Notes under the pieces: model-generated
The model's input: only the letters and a program-made list of their open reading frames with translations
Database searches by the model: none
Told to the model about the DNA's origin: nothing
Translations under genes and position numbers: made by a program
Shown here: one piece after another, positions 30,448-38,478 of the stretch
How the letters are laid out: each line of letters opens with the position of its first letter
Numbering within the stretch: the first letter of the stretch is position 1
Origin: Zygosaccharomyces rouxii
Taxonomy: Eukaryota; Ascomycota; Saccharomycetes; Saccharomycetales; Saccharomycetaceae
DNA length: 64,000 nucleotides
Direction: 5' to 3'
Assembly: GCF_000026365.1 (NCBI RefSeq)
Contig: NC_012990.1
Coordinates: 1-64,000, forward strand

Positions 30448-30947
30448 GTCTTTCTATATATTCACTCCAGCCTTTAAAGCTGTCTTTTCTAAGTCATGTC
30501 AAGGTCGGTATCAACTACATTTTTTCTCATAAGCTCTTGAAATGGAAGTCATCGACGAAGTAAGGCGTGTACGAAAAAGGACCTATTCTAACGTTTAAAG
30601 CCTCGATAAACTTGATGGTAAAGAGTAGCTTAGATGGTATCATTGATCATAGTTACCAATGCGTTGGTGAAGGGGCTAGATGCTGGTCCTGTCACGTGAT
30701 CTGACTAGAAACCGCATCTTCTCCATTTAACTTACTTCTCTGATTGATTATGTCTATCTTATACAGCATGAGTTCTCTCTTCCGTATGTCCATCAACCTT
30801 TCTTCGTCTTTTCATCTAACTCTATCTTTTTGTATTCACCCTGTTCGTCTTCATCTTTAACGAGAAACCTCAAATGAAGAAGAACCCAAACCATAAGACC
30901 GTCTTGTTTTAACAACTGAAAGGATCTCAGGTAAACCAGGGAAAGCT
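30448..30947. promoter_or_regulatory. Divergent ARG81-TAF13 promoter region
   Basis: A 500-bp region between divergent genes. It has an E-box CACGTG at 30693-30698 in the context gtcacgtgat, a general regulatory (Cbf1-type) site. Pyrimidine-rich sequence lies in front of TAF13. Confidence 0.5.
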
Positions 30948-31589
30948 ATGTCAAGAAAATTGAAGAGAACCAACCTTTTCGCGAAGGATGTGAGTTCATT
31001 GCTCTATGCCTATGGTGATGTTTCTCAGCCCTTACCGGAGACTGTACAGTGTTTAGATGAATTGGTATCAGGATACTTGGTTGATGTATGCTCATCTGCA
31101 TTTAGAGCTGCTCAAAATTGTCAAAGAAATAAACTCAAGTTGGAAGACTTTAGGTTTGCGGTACGACGTGATCCTATTAAATTAGGTAGAGCTGAAGATC
31201 TAGTTGCTACTAATAAATTAATTACTGAGGCAAAGAAACAGTTTAATGGTTCTGATAGTAGTTCATTAAAGAGATTTAAAGACGGAGAGGGAAATGATTT
31301 AGAAGGTGAAGGTGAAGATGAGGATTATGAAGATTATGACGATGAGGCGGATGAAGATGCCGCTGGTGGTGGTAACACGCATTTGGACGATGATGATAAG
31401 CACATGGATTCAGAAATTCACCATAAATCTAAGGGCAACATTGATAATTCTTTTGAAGATGATAATGAATTGCATCAGGTGAAAAGTGAGAAGAAATCAA
31501 AATCATCAACTCGTGGCGGCAAACAAGGTAGCAGAGGCGGTAGTAAGACAAGAGGTAAAAGACAAAAAAGAGGCACAAGTGGCACGTAA
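30948..31589 (+). CDS. TAF13: TFIID subunit Taf13 with long acidic and basic C-terminal tail
   Basis: Residues 8-100 form a histone fold (LFAKDVSSLLYAYGD, then LKLEDFRFAVRRDP) that identifies Taf13. Taf13 pairs with Taf11 in TFIID and helps control TBP loading at RNA polymerase II promoters. The S. cerevisiae protein has 167 residues; this one has 213. The extra length is a C-terminal tail: an acidic Asp/Glu stretch (about 118-150), then a second charged block and a Lys/Arg/Gly-rich end (about 175-213). The tail is low complexity and may contact chromatin or RNA (inference). Gene order with ARG81 is conserved. Confidence 0.95.
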   Translation: MSRKLKRTNLFAKDVSSLLYAYGDVSQPLPETVQCLDELVSGYLVDVCSSAFRAAQNCQRNKLKLEDFRFAVRRDPIKLGRAEDLVATNKLITEAKKQFNGSDSSSLKRFKDGEGNDLEGEGEDEDYEDYDDEADEDAAGGGNTHLDDDDKHMDSEIHHKSKGNIDNSFEDDNELHQVKSEKKSKSSTRGGKQGSRGGSKTRGKRQKRGTSGT

Positions 31590-31636
31590 AAAAAAAAAAG
31601 CAACAACGAATTTTATGTATATATGTATAAATTATT

Positions 31637-33382
31637 CTACCAGGTATTTAAGTTGTATACTACAGGATTTTCCTCTTCCCAATTCCAGTATCTTGCCCCC
31701 ACAAATGAATTCCACATGCTGTTTACTACCGATAGAACCAAAGTGTATAAATTCCTTGGTAAATCGAGATAGCTTCTAAAGATGAACTTAAAGGCTTCAC
31801 AAACATTGTGGATTTCGGTATGCCAAGCTTTTACCCATACATTGGTCTTAGGTTCATCACTGCCTTTAGAATTTGTCTCTGGTAACTTTAAATCTGCAAA
31901 AACTGGTCCACTTGGTTTCTGGCTCTCCGATACTTGGTCTATACTTTTACTGATACTTTGTACCGATTCACTAATAGATCTACTAGCTCTACCCAGCAGC
32001 TTGAAGAAATTGTTTTGCTTGAAGAACGAAGCAATTTTACCACCTTCCAGTCTCACATTGTACATTTTTTCAAAATTATTAACAGACTCGATGGATTTCG
32101 ATAATCTATCAAAAGTATTGAAGAGTGCAATCAGCTCGTATTTGGTTAATTTATCCACAACATGTTGCTTGGAATTTTCATTACTTTCATCTAGTTCAAA
32201 AAGAATTTTTAAACTGGTTGCGTAACCTGTGGTTTGAACTTTACCCCACATTCTACATCTATCACAGTGAACACAGTCCATAATCTGTGTTACGTTCTTG
32301 AAACGAATTCTAAAATCATCTTTCAGTTTTGAACTCAATTCACCTTCAAAGATTAAATTTTCATTGAAGACTTTACTATCCAATTGTGATAAAATGTTCA
32401 TAATAGTAGCTTTCACACTTGGATCGTAGGAATCACAGAATTTCAAATGATCCAAATATGGTTTTATCTTCCAAAGTGCCTTTGATACAACGGCATAGTT
32501 AAAATACATGTTGGAAACTCTATCTGGGAAATTACCAACACGGGCCATGAAAAGATCTAAATCTGGTCCCCATTTACCGGTCTCTGTGTTTAAATGATCG
32601 TTCGAAAGGTGTGTGCCGATTGATGCATGTAAACCTGATACCAATCTATAAAATGCATCCTTGGCTAGAGATTGACCAGTTTCACCTTGTGAAAAACAAT
32701 TTTCACCGTAGATGCTTGACCAAATTTGTGAAGATTCTTGACCACCATAACCGGTAAACCTTTCAGGGTTAGCTGTTAAATCAACAAGTACAGAACCTTC
32801 ACCGTGTAGATCGTTAATATCACAATATTCAATATCAGGTTCAATCATTCTTTGCTTTTTATTGTTAGCGCATAGGTCGTCTAAAAATTTACAATCTTCT
32901 TTTACCGATTCTTCGTCGCTTATAGTTTCATTTTCTTGTAAACCACCTAATACCTCAGGCTGCCAATATTCTGGTAAACTATCCCAGTCTTCCACCACAT
33001 CTACCGCACATGCTCTGTTGACACAAAATCCGTTATTTTGATTCCAAAATGGACATTGCTTGTAAAGATGCAATCTGAAATATTTGAAAAAATCAGTATG
33101 GACCAAACTAACCAAATCCTTCCTTATCTTACCATTGATCTCATTGATTTCATCGAACGTCACATCACATGTTGGATTTATCACTTCACCTTTATCAATA
33201 GTACAAAAATAAGTTGAATTCAGTGGAGGTGGTACTGGAGGTGGCACTGCAGATGGAACTACAGATGTATTTCCACCAAAACTAATACTTCTGGGCTCTA
33301 AGTTATTTTCGGTAACATTCTGGGCTCGAGATCCAACTGCCAGCAGAGAGACGAGAGATAATAAACTACTACCAGCTTTCAT
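31637..33382 (-). CDS. ERO1: Ero1 ER thiol oxidase
   Basis: The 581-residue protein is Ero1, the FAD enzyme that oxidises protein disulfide isomerase and passes electrons to oxygen in the ER lumen. A signal peptide covers about residues 1-20 (MKAGSSLLSLVSLLAVGSRA). The FAD-domain active site is the C-x2-C-x2-C motif CVHCDRCRMWGK near residue 370, followed by the invariant KVQTTGYATSLKILFE stretch. Another conserved block is RLVSGLHASIGTHLS near residue 250. Length is close to S. cerevisiae Ero1 (563). In S. cerevisiae this gene is YML130C, about 30 genes away from TAF13. Its place between TAF13 and VPS9 here is part of the ancestral order. Confidence 0.96.
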   Translation of the reverse strand: MKAGSSLLSLVSLLAVGSRAQNVTENNLEPRSISFGGNTSVVPSAVPPPVPPPLNSTYFCTIDKGEVINPTCDVTFDEINEINGKIRKDLVSLVHTDFFKYFRLHLYKQCPFWNQNNGFCVNRACAVDVVEDWDSLPEYWQPEVLGGLQENETISDEESVKEDCKFLDDLCANNKKQRMIEPDIEYCDINDLHGEGSVLVDLTANPERFTGYGGQESSQIWSSIYGENCFSQGETGQSLAKDAFYRLVSGLHASIGTHLSNDHLNTETGKWGPDLDLFMARVGNFPDRVSNMYFNYAVVSKALWKIKPYLDHLKFCDSYDPSVKATIMNILSQLDSKVFNENLIFEGELSSKLKDDFRIRFKNVTQIMDCVHCDRCRMWGKVQTTGYATSLKILFELDESNENSKQHVVDKLTKYELIALFNTFDRLSKSIESVNNFEKMYNVRLEGGKIASFFKQNNFFKLLGRASRSISESVQSISKSIDQVSESQKPSGPVFADLKLPETNSKGSDEPKTNVWVKAWHTEIHNVCEAFKFIFRSYLDLPRNLYTLVLSVVNSMWNSFVGARYWNWEEENPVVYNLNTW

Positions 33383-33845
33383 TTTGTCACTGACTGAAAA
33401 CCAATTAGTTTATCTAATTACTGTTGGCGTTTGAGTAGTTTTCGTGGGATGCTTTCGAAACTTTATGAACTTATCTCTTCACTTTTATATCATATATGAT
33501 TCTTTCATTTCTTCTTTCTCTTTCTTTTTCTCGCTTTTTCTTCTGACGTGTTACCTCCGAGAAAGTTTTGACTACGATGATTATGAATGATTATTCAAAA
33601 TAATAATGGATGGTTAAGGAGAGTACCATAATAAATCTGACAGCCTGTCCAAATGCACATAAGCTAAAATAGATATCGTTTAACTAGAAAATTCCAAATT
33701 TAATTTGGCTCTTGAAGCTTTTGTCTCTTAAATGACACGTAAATCACAAAATCAAGGCGGACATCGCTGATTTTCGGAGCTTTTCTTTTTCTTTTTGTTT
33801 TTGGTTTTTTCATTCCCATTGTATTAGACATATCCTGCCCTTTTC
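33383..33845. other. Upstream region of ERO1 and 3' region of VPS9
   Basis: About 460 bases. The ERO1-proximal half is rich in pyrimidine runs on the plus strand (33490-33540), the usual look of a yeast promoter. No gene is seen. Confidence 0.5.
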
Positions 33846-35222
33846 TCATAGTGAAAGTAGGATGTCTACCGTTGCACCGACTCTGTATTTCTTAGCAATG
33901 CAAACGTCTTCTACAATTTCTGGATCCATTTCGGGGAACATAGATTTCAGTGTTGATAGCGTGTTTCTCTGTTCTCTATCTTGTAACTTCTGTGCGAGAC
34001 GATCGATATCTTGATTATCTTCATCGTAAAGGGCAACACTTGGTGGACTTGTATCCGTGCGACGAGCTTCGTCCTCTGGTTTTAGTTGTGGTTTAGCACT
34101 GGTAAAAAATTCGTTTACTTTCCCCTTGATGGTGTTGGCCGCTTCATCTAAAGGTTGTAAGATAAACTGACTTGGGTTCGGGCTCTTGGAAAGACGAGGG
34201 TTCACGATACTATTATTTTCTCTTTCTCTCTCTGAAATTTCATCTTCTTTGATTAATTGCTTTTGGTTGTCATCATAACGCTGTTTGAACTGGTTCCTAT
34301 TCTCTATGGTAAATGTACTTTCATTAATACTTATGATAAAACTTACGGCGGCTTGTAGACTGTTTAGATAATAAAGGGCTTCACCTCTGAAGAAGGACTC
34401 AAACCTAAATCTTTCGATATACCTCGTATTGGAAGCTAATGAGCTTAAATTACTCTTTAAAATTGTATAGATGAGTAAAGGTATGAAACTGTCAGCGCCA
34501 TTTTCCAATTTGTTGTTAGTTAACATCGCCATAATGATTTTACAAGAATTAAGAACACAGATCATCTTATCACGAGGTGCTTTAAAATGATTAACCTTGT
34601 TTAATTCTTTCCCGGATAATTCAACCAATTTGTTCAATTTATCTGATAATAAATTGGGGATATCCAATTCTTGGGGTGAGATAAACCTGTATTCCCTCGA
34701 TTTCAATTTTAATTGACGATCATCTTTTAAATCCTGTAAATGTTCTTTGTCCAAACTCTGTTCCAACGGCTCAAGACATGGTGAGAAGCATCGAGCATAA
34801 AGTTTGCCCATAATCAATTTTTCTAAACCTTCTTGTGCATTCCTCAATTTGGAACCCTCTAGTTCACAAAATGGTTTATAAAGCCCAAATTTATCATATA
34901 TGAAGATTTTAAAATCATTTATCAATTTTGATTGTTCCTTAGCAGTCCAAAGAACTCTTACAGTTTGGAAATCGTGTAAAAAGGACTTAATAAATCTCAC
35001 TATAGGTTCAGCATGGGGGTCTCGGAGCTGTTGAATAAATAATTGAAAATCATAAAAAGGCTCTTCATCTTCATCTCCATCATCCTTTTCTCCTACAGTG
35101 GCACTTCTATTGGTAGATTCTTCTACAGTTCTCTCTTCTCCCGCCGTATTTTGGTCCTTAGGACTGGTTTCGGCTTGAGTTAAAGGGTCAAATTCACTCA
35201 AATCTTGCTTAATGTTACTCAT
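33846..35222 (-). CDS. VPS9: Vps9, Rab5-type (Vps21) guanine nucleotide exchange factor
   Basis: Starting at the ATG at 35222, the product has 458 residues, close to the 451 of S. cerevisiae Vps9. An upstream in-frame TTG three codons earlier was rejected as start. The central part is the VPS9 exchange domain (about 150-305) with LIYTILKSN and ALYYLNSLQAAVSFI. The C-terminal 42 residues form a CUE ubiquitin-binding domain with the MFPEMDPEIVEDV helix and the terminal dileucine (ILLSL). Vps9 activates Vps21 on endosomes and is itself regulated by ubiquitin. It stands divergently to the asparagine-synthetase-like gene, as in S. cerevisiae (YML097C/YML096W). Confidence 0.95.
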   Translation of the reverse strand: MSNIKQDLSEFDPLTQAETSPKDQNTAGEERTVEESTNRSATVGEKDDGDEDEEPFYDFQLFIQQLRDPHAEPIVRFIKSFLHDFQTVRVLWTAKEQSKLINDFKIFIYDKFGLYKPFCELEGSKLRNAQEGLEKLIMGKLYARCFSPCLEPLEQSLDKEHLQDLKDDRQLKLKSREYRFISPQELDIPNLLSDKLNKLVELSGKELNKVNHFKAPRDKMICVLNSCKIIMAMLTNNKLENGADSFIPLLIYTILKSNLSSLASNTRYIERFRFESFFRGEALYYLNSLQAAVSFIISINESTFTIENRNQFKQRYDDNQKQLIKEDEISERERENNSIVNPRLSKSPNPSQFILQPLDEAANTIKGKVNEFFTSAKPQLKPEDEARRTDTSPPSVALYDEDNQDIDRLAQKLQDREQRNTLSTLKSMFPEMDPEIVEDVCIAKKYRVGATVDILLSL

Positions 35223-35424
35223 TGTTCCCAAAAACTAGTTGTGTTGAGTATTCTACAGTGGCTTGCAAGTCCTTACGGCAAAGGACTACTGGTAATTGAC
35301 CACTGAGAGTTTGTTCTTCATACAAGTTCGGTTTGTCTTGAGTTCAAGAAAGTGAAGCTAAGAACAAGCGGTTTATCGAGACAAAGACATGTACATCAGT
35401 TTCAAGATATAACATCAGTTCTCC

Positions 35425-36963
35425 ATGTGCGGTATTCTCTTACATTATGCAACAAATCAAAACTTTTGTAATGAACTATTAGAATTCGAAGAAGGTTTCC
35501 AAGGTTCGAAAAGCGGCAGTTCAAACTCATCACAGATATTTAATGCGATAGTGCCGTATGTTGCCGCCAGAGGTCCCAACTTCTCATCTTTAAGAGTTTC
35601 TAAAGAGCATTGTATTAGTTGGTTTTCCTCTGTTTTATCCCTTAGAGAACCTTTCATCAGACAAAGTGTTGAAGTTGGTGATAGATATATCTTGCAGTTT
35701 AATGGTGAATTGTACAATGAAGAAATTTTGGACAATGATACAAGTTTCGTGGCATCACTGCTGGAAAATGACAAGATGAGTGTTTTTGAAGTTATATCCT
35801 TCCTTGAAGGTGAATTTGCATATACCATTTATGATATGCATGAGCATAAATTGTATTTTGGTAGAGATGATATTGGTAAGAGAAGTTTAAGTTACCGCTT
35901 GGATCAAGCGATTGGTGACATCTATGTGGCAAGTGTTACTGGGCAACAAGAAGGTTTTACGGATTGTTTGGCAGGAATAGTGTATATTTATGATGTAGAA
36001 GACAAATCTTTGAACCAACAGATGCTACCAATCCTCAATCGTGAAGTATCCAGTGAAATCATTGAAGATGAAGACGAATTTCAAAGAATTACACATGCAC
36101 TCTATGAGCAACTAAAATCTGCTATAGTTAAAAGGGTTGAATCTATCCATCCAATGCATCTAGAAAATTCCCCAATCGCCGTTTTATTCTCTGGAGGGTT
36201 AGACTGTTCTGTGATAGCGGCAATGATATGTCAGCAGCTAGAGAATCAGCCTTCTAGACGCACAGTAGAATTGTTAAATGTCAGTTTTGAAAATTATCGT
36301 ACGGGACTTTCACCTCATGATACGCCTGACAGAAAACTAGCTGTTAAAAGTGCCAACGCTTTAAAACAGTTGTTCCCTAGTGTTGACATAAAGTTGGTCG
36401 AAATTGATGTACCATATGAAACGTACGAGGAACATAGACCGAAAGTCATCGATTTGATGTATCCAAAAAATACTGAAATGGATTTATCCATTTCCATTGC
36501 ATTCTATTTCGCCTCCAAAGGTTCAGGATATATTGATTGCGGAAACGGTCAAAGGAAAAAGTACCAAAGACAGGGTATCGTTTTGTTCAGTGGATTGGGG
36601 GCAGATGAATTGTACGGTGGTTACTATAAATTTGCCAGGAAATCCACAGATGAACTAGTAGAAGAGTTAACGAGGCAGATTAATAACATTTACAACAGAA
36701 ACCTAAATCGTGATGATAAAGTAATAGCTGCCAACGGTGTTGAGGTTCGGTACCCATTTCTTGATAGACATGTGATAGAATTTTCGATGCAGAGTATCCC
36801 CATCAATTGGAAGATCAATAAATTGATATTGAGGAAATTGGCGCTTGAAAAATTGAATTTAAATTCCATCTCAGAGGAACCCAAAAGAGCTATTCAATTC
36901 GGATCTAAAAGTGCTAAAATGACCAAGGATGGTAATAGACATGGGACAGATGTTTTGAAATAA
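35425..36963 (+). CDS. Asparagine-synthetase-domain protein (YML096W, ASNSD1-like)
   Basis: This 512-residue protein has an N-terminal class II glutamine amidotransferase domain with the nucleophile Cys2 (MCGILLHY). A C-terminal asparagine synthetase/ATP-pyrophosphatase domain carries the P-loop SGGLDCS near residue 257 and FSGLGADELYGGYYK near residue 391. It is the orthologue of S. cerevisiae YML096W and human ASNSD1, a family whose reaction is not established; true asparagine synthesis is done by ASN1/ASN2-type enzymes. It lies between VPS9 and RAD10 in conserved order. Its stop is four bases from that of the convergent RAD10 gene. Confidence 0.93.
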   Translation: MCGILLHYATNQNFCNELLEFEEGFQGSKSGSSNSSQIFNAIVPYVAARGPNFSSLRVSKEHCISWFSSVLSLREPFIRQSVEVGDRYILQFNGELYNEEILDNDTSFVASLLENDKMSVFEVISFLEGEFAYTIYDMHEHKLYFGRDDIGKRSLSYRLDQAIGDIYVASVTGQQEGFTDCLAGIVYIYDVEDKSLNQQMLPILNREVSSEIIEDEDEFQRITHALYEQLKSAIVKRVESIHPMHLENSPIAVLFSGGLDCSVIAAMICQQLENQPSRRTVELLNVSFENYRTGLSPHDTPDRKLAVKSANALKQLFPSVDIKLVEIDVPYETYEEHRPKVIDLMYPKNTEMDLSISIAFYFASKGSGYIDCGNGQRKKYQRQGIVLFSGLGADELYGGYYKFARKSTDELVEELTRQINNIYNRNLNRDDKVIAANGVEVRYPFLDRHVIEFSMQSIPINWKINKLILRKLALEKLNLNSISEEPKRAIQFGSKSAKMTKDGNRHGTDVLK

Positions 36964-36967
36964 TAAT

Positions 36968-37588
36968 TCAACAGTTCAAATATCCGATATACTTTGCAGC
37001 TTGTTCAAAATTAAATGCGACCAATAGAGTAAACCCTTTGAACATGCAAAGTTTAGTAATTTCAGTTAAAATATCCTCAGAATTTTTATCATCCACCACA
37101 AATATTAGTATATTATCATCGCTTCTCTGAAGTGGTAACATACGTCTGGAGATGTACTCTGTATAAAGTTTATGGTAGGTCAAAGTTAAAAACAAAACAG
37201 ATCTATTTTTTATGAGATAATCATAGTAAATCTTGTTACCTCCAGTGGAAGAAACATATCTCCAATTAGTATTCTTTAAATGATTTAACAGTGGATTCGC
37301 CTTTTGGGTTGTATTGACTAAAACCGACTTACCGGTGTTAGAAACTCTTATGGGAGCCGCACCTGATGTTTCTTCATTTGTATTGCTATCACCAGTAGCA
37401 GACCTCTGTTGATTGAACGAACTTATCACTTCATTGCTCCTTACATCTTTGCTTGGCTCCACTTGCTCCGTTGTACGCTGCTGTTGATGTTTCTTGGACG
37501 AATTTTCATCACCACTACCGTTTTGATCTCTCAACCTCTTGACACCAGCAAGAATAGACTGGAAAGAAGTAGTATCAGTATTATTCAT
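36968..37588 (-). CDS. RAD10: Rad10, subunit of the Rad1-Rad10 DNA repair endonuclease
   Basis: The 206-residue protein (210 in S. cerevisiae) is the ERCC1 homologue. With Rad1 it cuts DNA 5' of lesions in nucleotide excision repair and trims flaps in single-strand annealing. A polar N-terminal part (about 1-95) precedes the conserved ERCC1 central domain: NPLLNHLKNTNWRYV, then SVLFLTLTYHKLYTEYISRR and FTLLVAFNFEQAAKYI. The protein ends right behind this domain, without the tandem helix-hairpin-helix of human ERCC1, as in S. cerevisiae. It overlaps no gene but converges on the YML096W orthologue with a four-base gap. Confidence 0.96.
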   Translation of the reverse strand: MNNTDTTSFQSILAGVKRLRDQNGSGDENSSKKHQQQRTTEQVEPSKDVRSNEVISSFNQQRSATGDSNTNEETSGAAPIRVSNTGKSVLVNTTQKANPLLNHLKNTNWRYVSSTGGNKIYYDYLIKNRSVLFLTLTYHKLYTEYISRRMLPLQRSDDNILIFVVDDKNSEDILTEITKLCMFKGFTLLVAFNFEQAAKYIGYLNC

Positions 37589-37725
37589 TGCGTCAGGGTC
37601 CTTTTCTTTGTACCGATCTTAATATTATTTCGTATCAAGAAGCCCTTGTTGAAAAAAACTGTCTGAAGACCCATTAGTTTAAACTCTTCATTGGAATACA
37701 AAGGATAAAGCGATAATAAGCAACA

Positions 37726-38292
37726 ATGTCATCTCAAAGAAGTACGTATAGAAATTGATGTTATTGTCAATCATTTCCGAAATTATCAGCTACTAACTAA
37801 GATGTGTTTCTTATTTCTCCAGTCGATTTAACCAAATTAGGACCCGAACAGCTGGCCGCTGTCAAACAACAAATTGATCAAGAGTTTCAGCATTTCAATC
37901 AATCATTGCAAGCATTAACGCTAGCTAGAAATAGATTTCAAGATTGTATCGAAGATATAAAATCAATTTCCAGTCCTGAAAACAAGGATCAAAAGATAAT
38001 GGTTCCAGCATCAGCATCGCTATACATCCCTGGTAAGATTGTGGAGAATGATAAATTTATGGTAGATGTAGGGACAGGATACTATGTGGAAAAGACTGAT
38101 ACAGAAGCTATGTCGTTCTACGAGCATAAGATTCAAAAACTGAATAAAGAATCGGTTCAGATTCAAAATATTATCAAAGAAAAGACAAGTGCATCTTTAG
38201 CCATTGAAGCCCACATTAGACAAGCCGCAATGAGCCAGCATCAGGAAGCACTTAAGCAACAGCAAGCGCAGCAACCTACTAATGCTAATTGA
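37726..38292 (+). CDS. GIM5: Prefoldin subunit Gim5, one intron
   Basis: The spliced gene is 37726-37741 joined to 37823-38292, encoding 161 residues. Exon 1 gives MSSQR, and splicing creates the Ile of [16 protein letters not shown], matching S. cerevisiae Gim5, whose gene also has an intron near the start. The family fold is shown by two coiled-coil stretches (about 10-55 and 105-150) around [13 protein letters not shown] and [11 protein letters not shown]. Prefoldin binds nascent actin and tubulin in the cytosol and hands them to the TRiC chaperonin; the tubulin gene itself is in this window. It lies between RAD10 and UTP14 as in S. cerevisiae. Confidence 0.95.
37742..37822 (+). other. GIM5 intron (81 bases)
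   Basis: The donor is GTACGT, a variant of the yeast GTATGT. The branch point TACTAAC is at 37791-37797 and the acceptor CAG ends at 37822, 25 bases further on. An AG at 37800-37801 is too close to the branch point to be the acceptor. Confidence 0.93.
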
Positions 38293-38378
38293 TTTTGGAT
38301 GTAAATTTTGTATTGTATGTGTTTTTTATGTATTTTTTTTATTTTTTCATCAACTTTTTTCCTGAACGCATAATAAAG

Positions 38379-38414
38379 TGAAAAATTTCAAGCTCATCTC
38401 ATCTCATCTCATCT
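38379..38414 (-). promoter_or_regulatory. Ribosome-biogenesis promoter elements of UTP14 (RRPE plus PAC-core cluster)
   Basis: About 65-100 bases before the UTP14 start lies tgaaaaatttca, which fits the rRNA-processing element. It is followed directly by four tandem ctcatct units, the complement of the GATGAG core of the PAC element. This pair drives ribosome-biogenesis genes in yeast via Stb3 and Dot6/Tod6, and it fits the product. Confidence 0.75.
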
Positions 38415-38478
38415 AACTACTACTACAATAAAGTGATTACTACAGGAAACACTGGGATCAAGTGCTGTAAAGATCAAT

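Noticed and set aside
35223..35231. TTG start three codons upstream of VPS9
   Set aside because: A normal ATG follows immediately and fits the family length.
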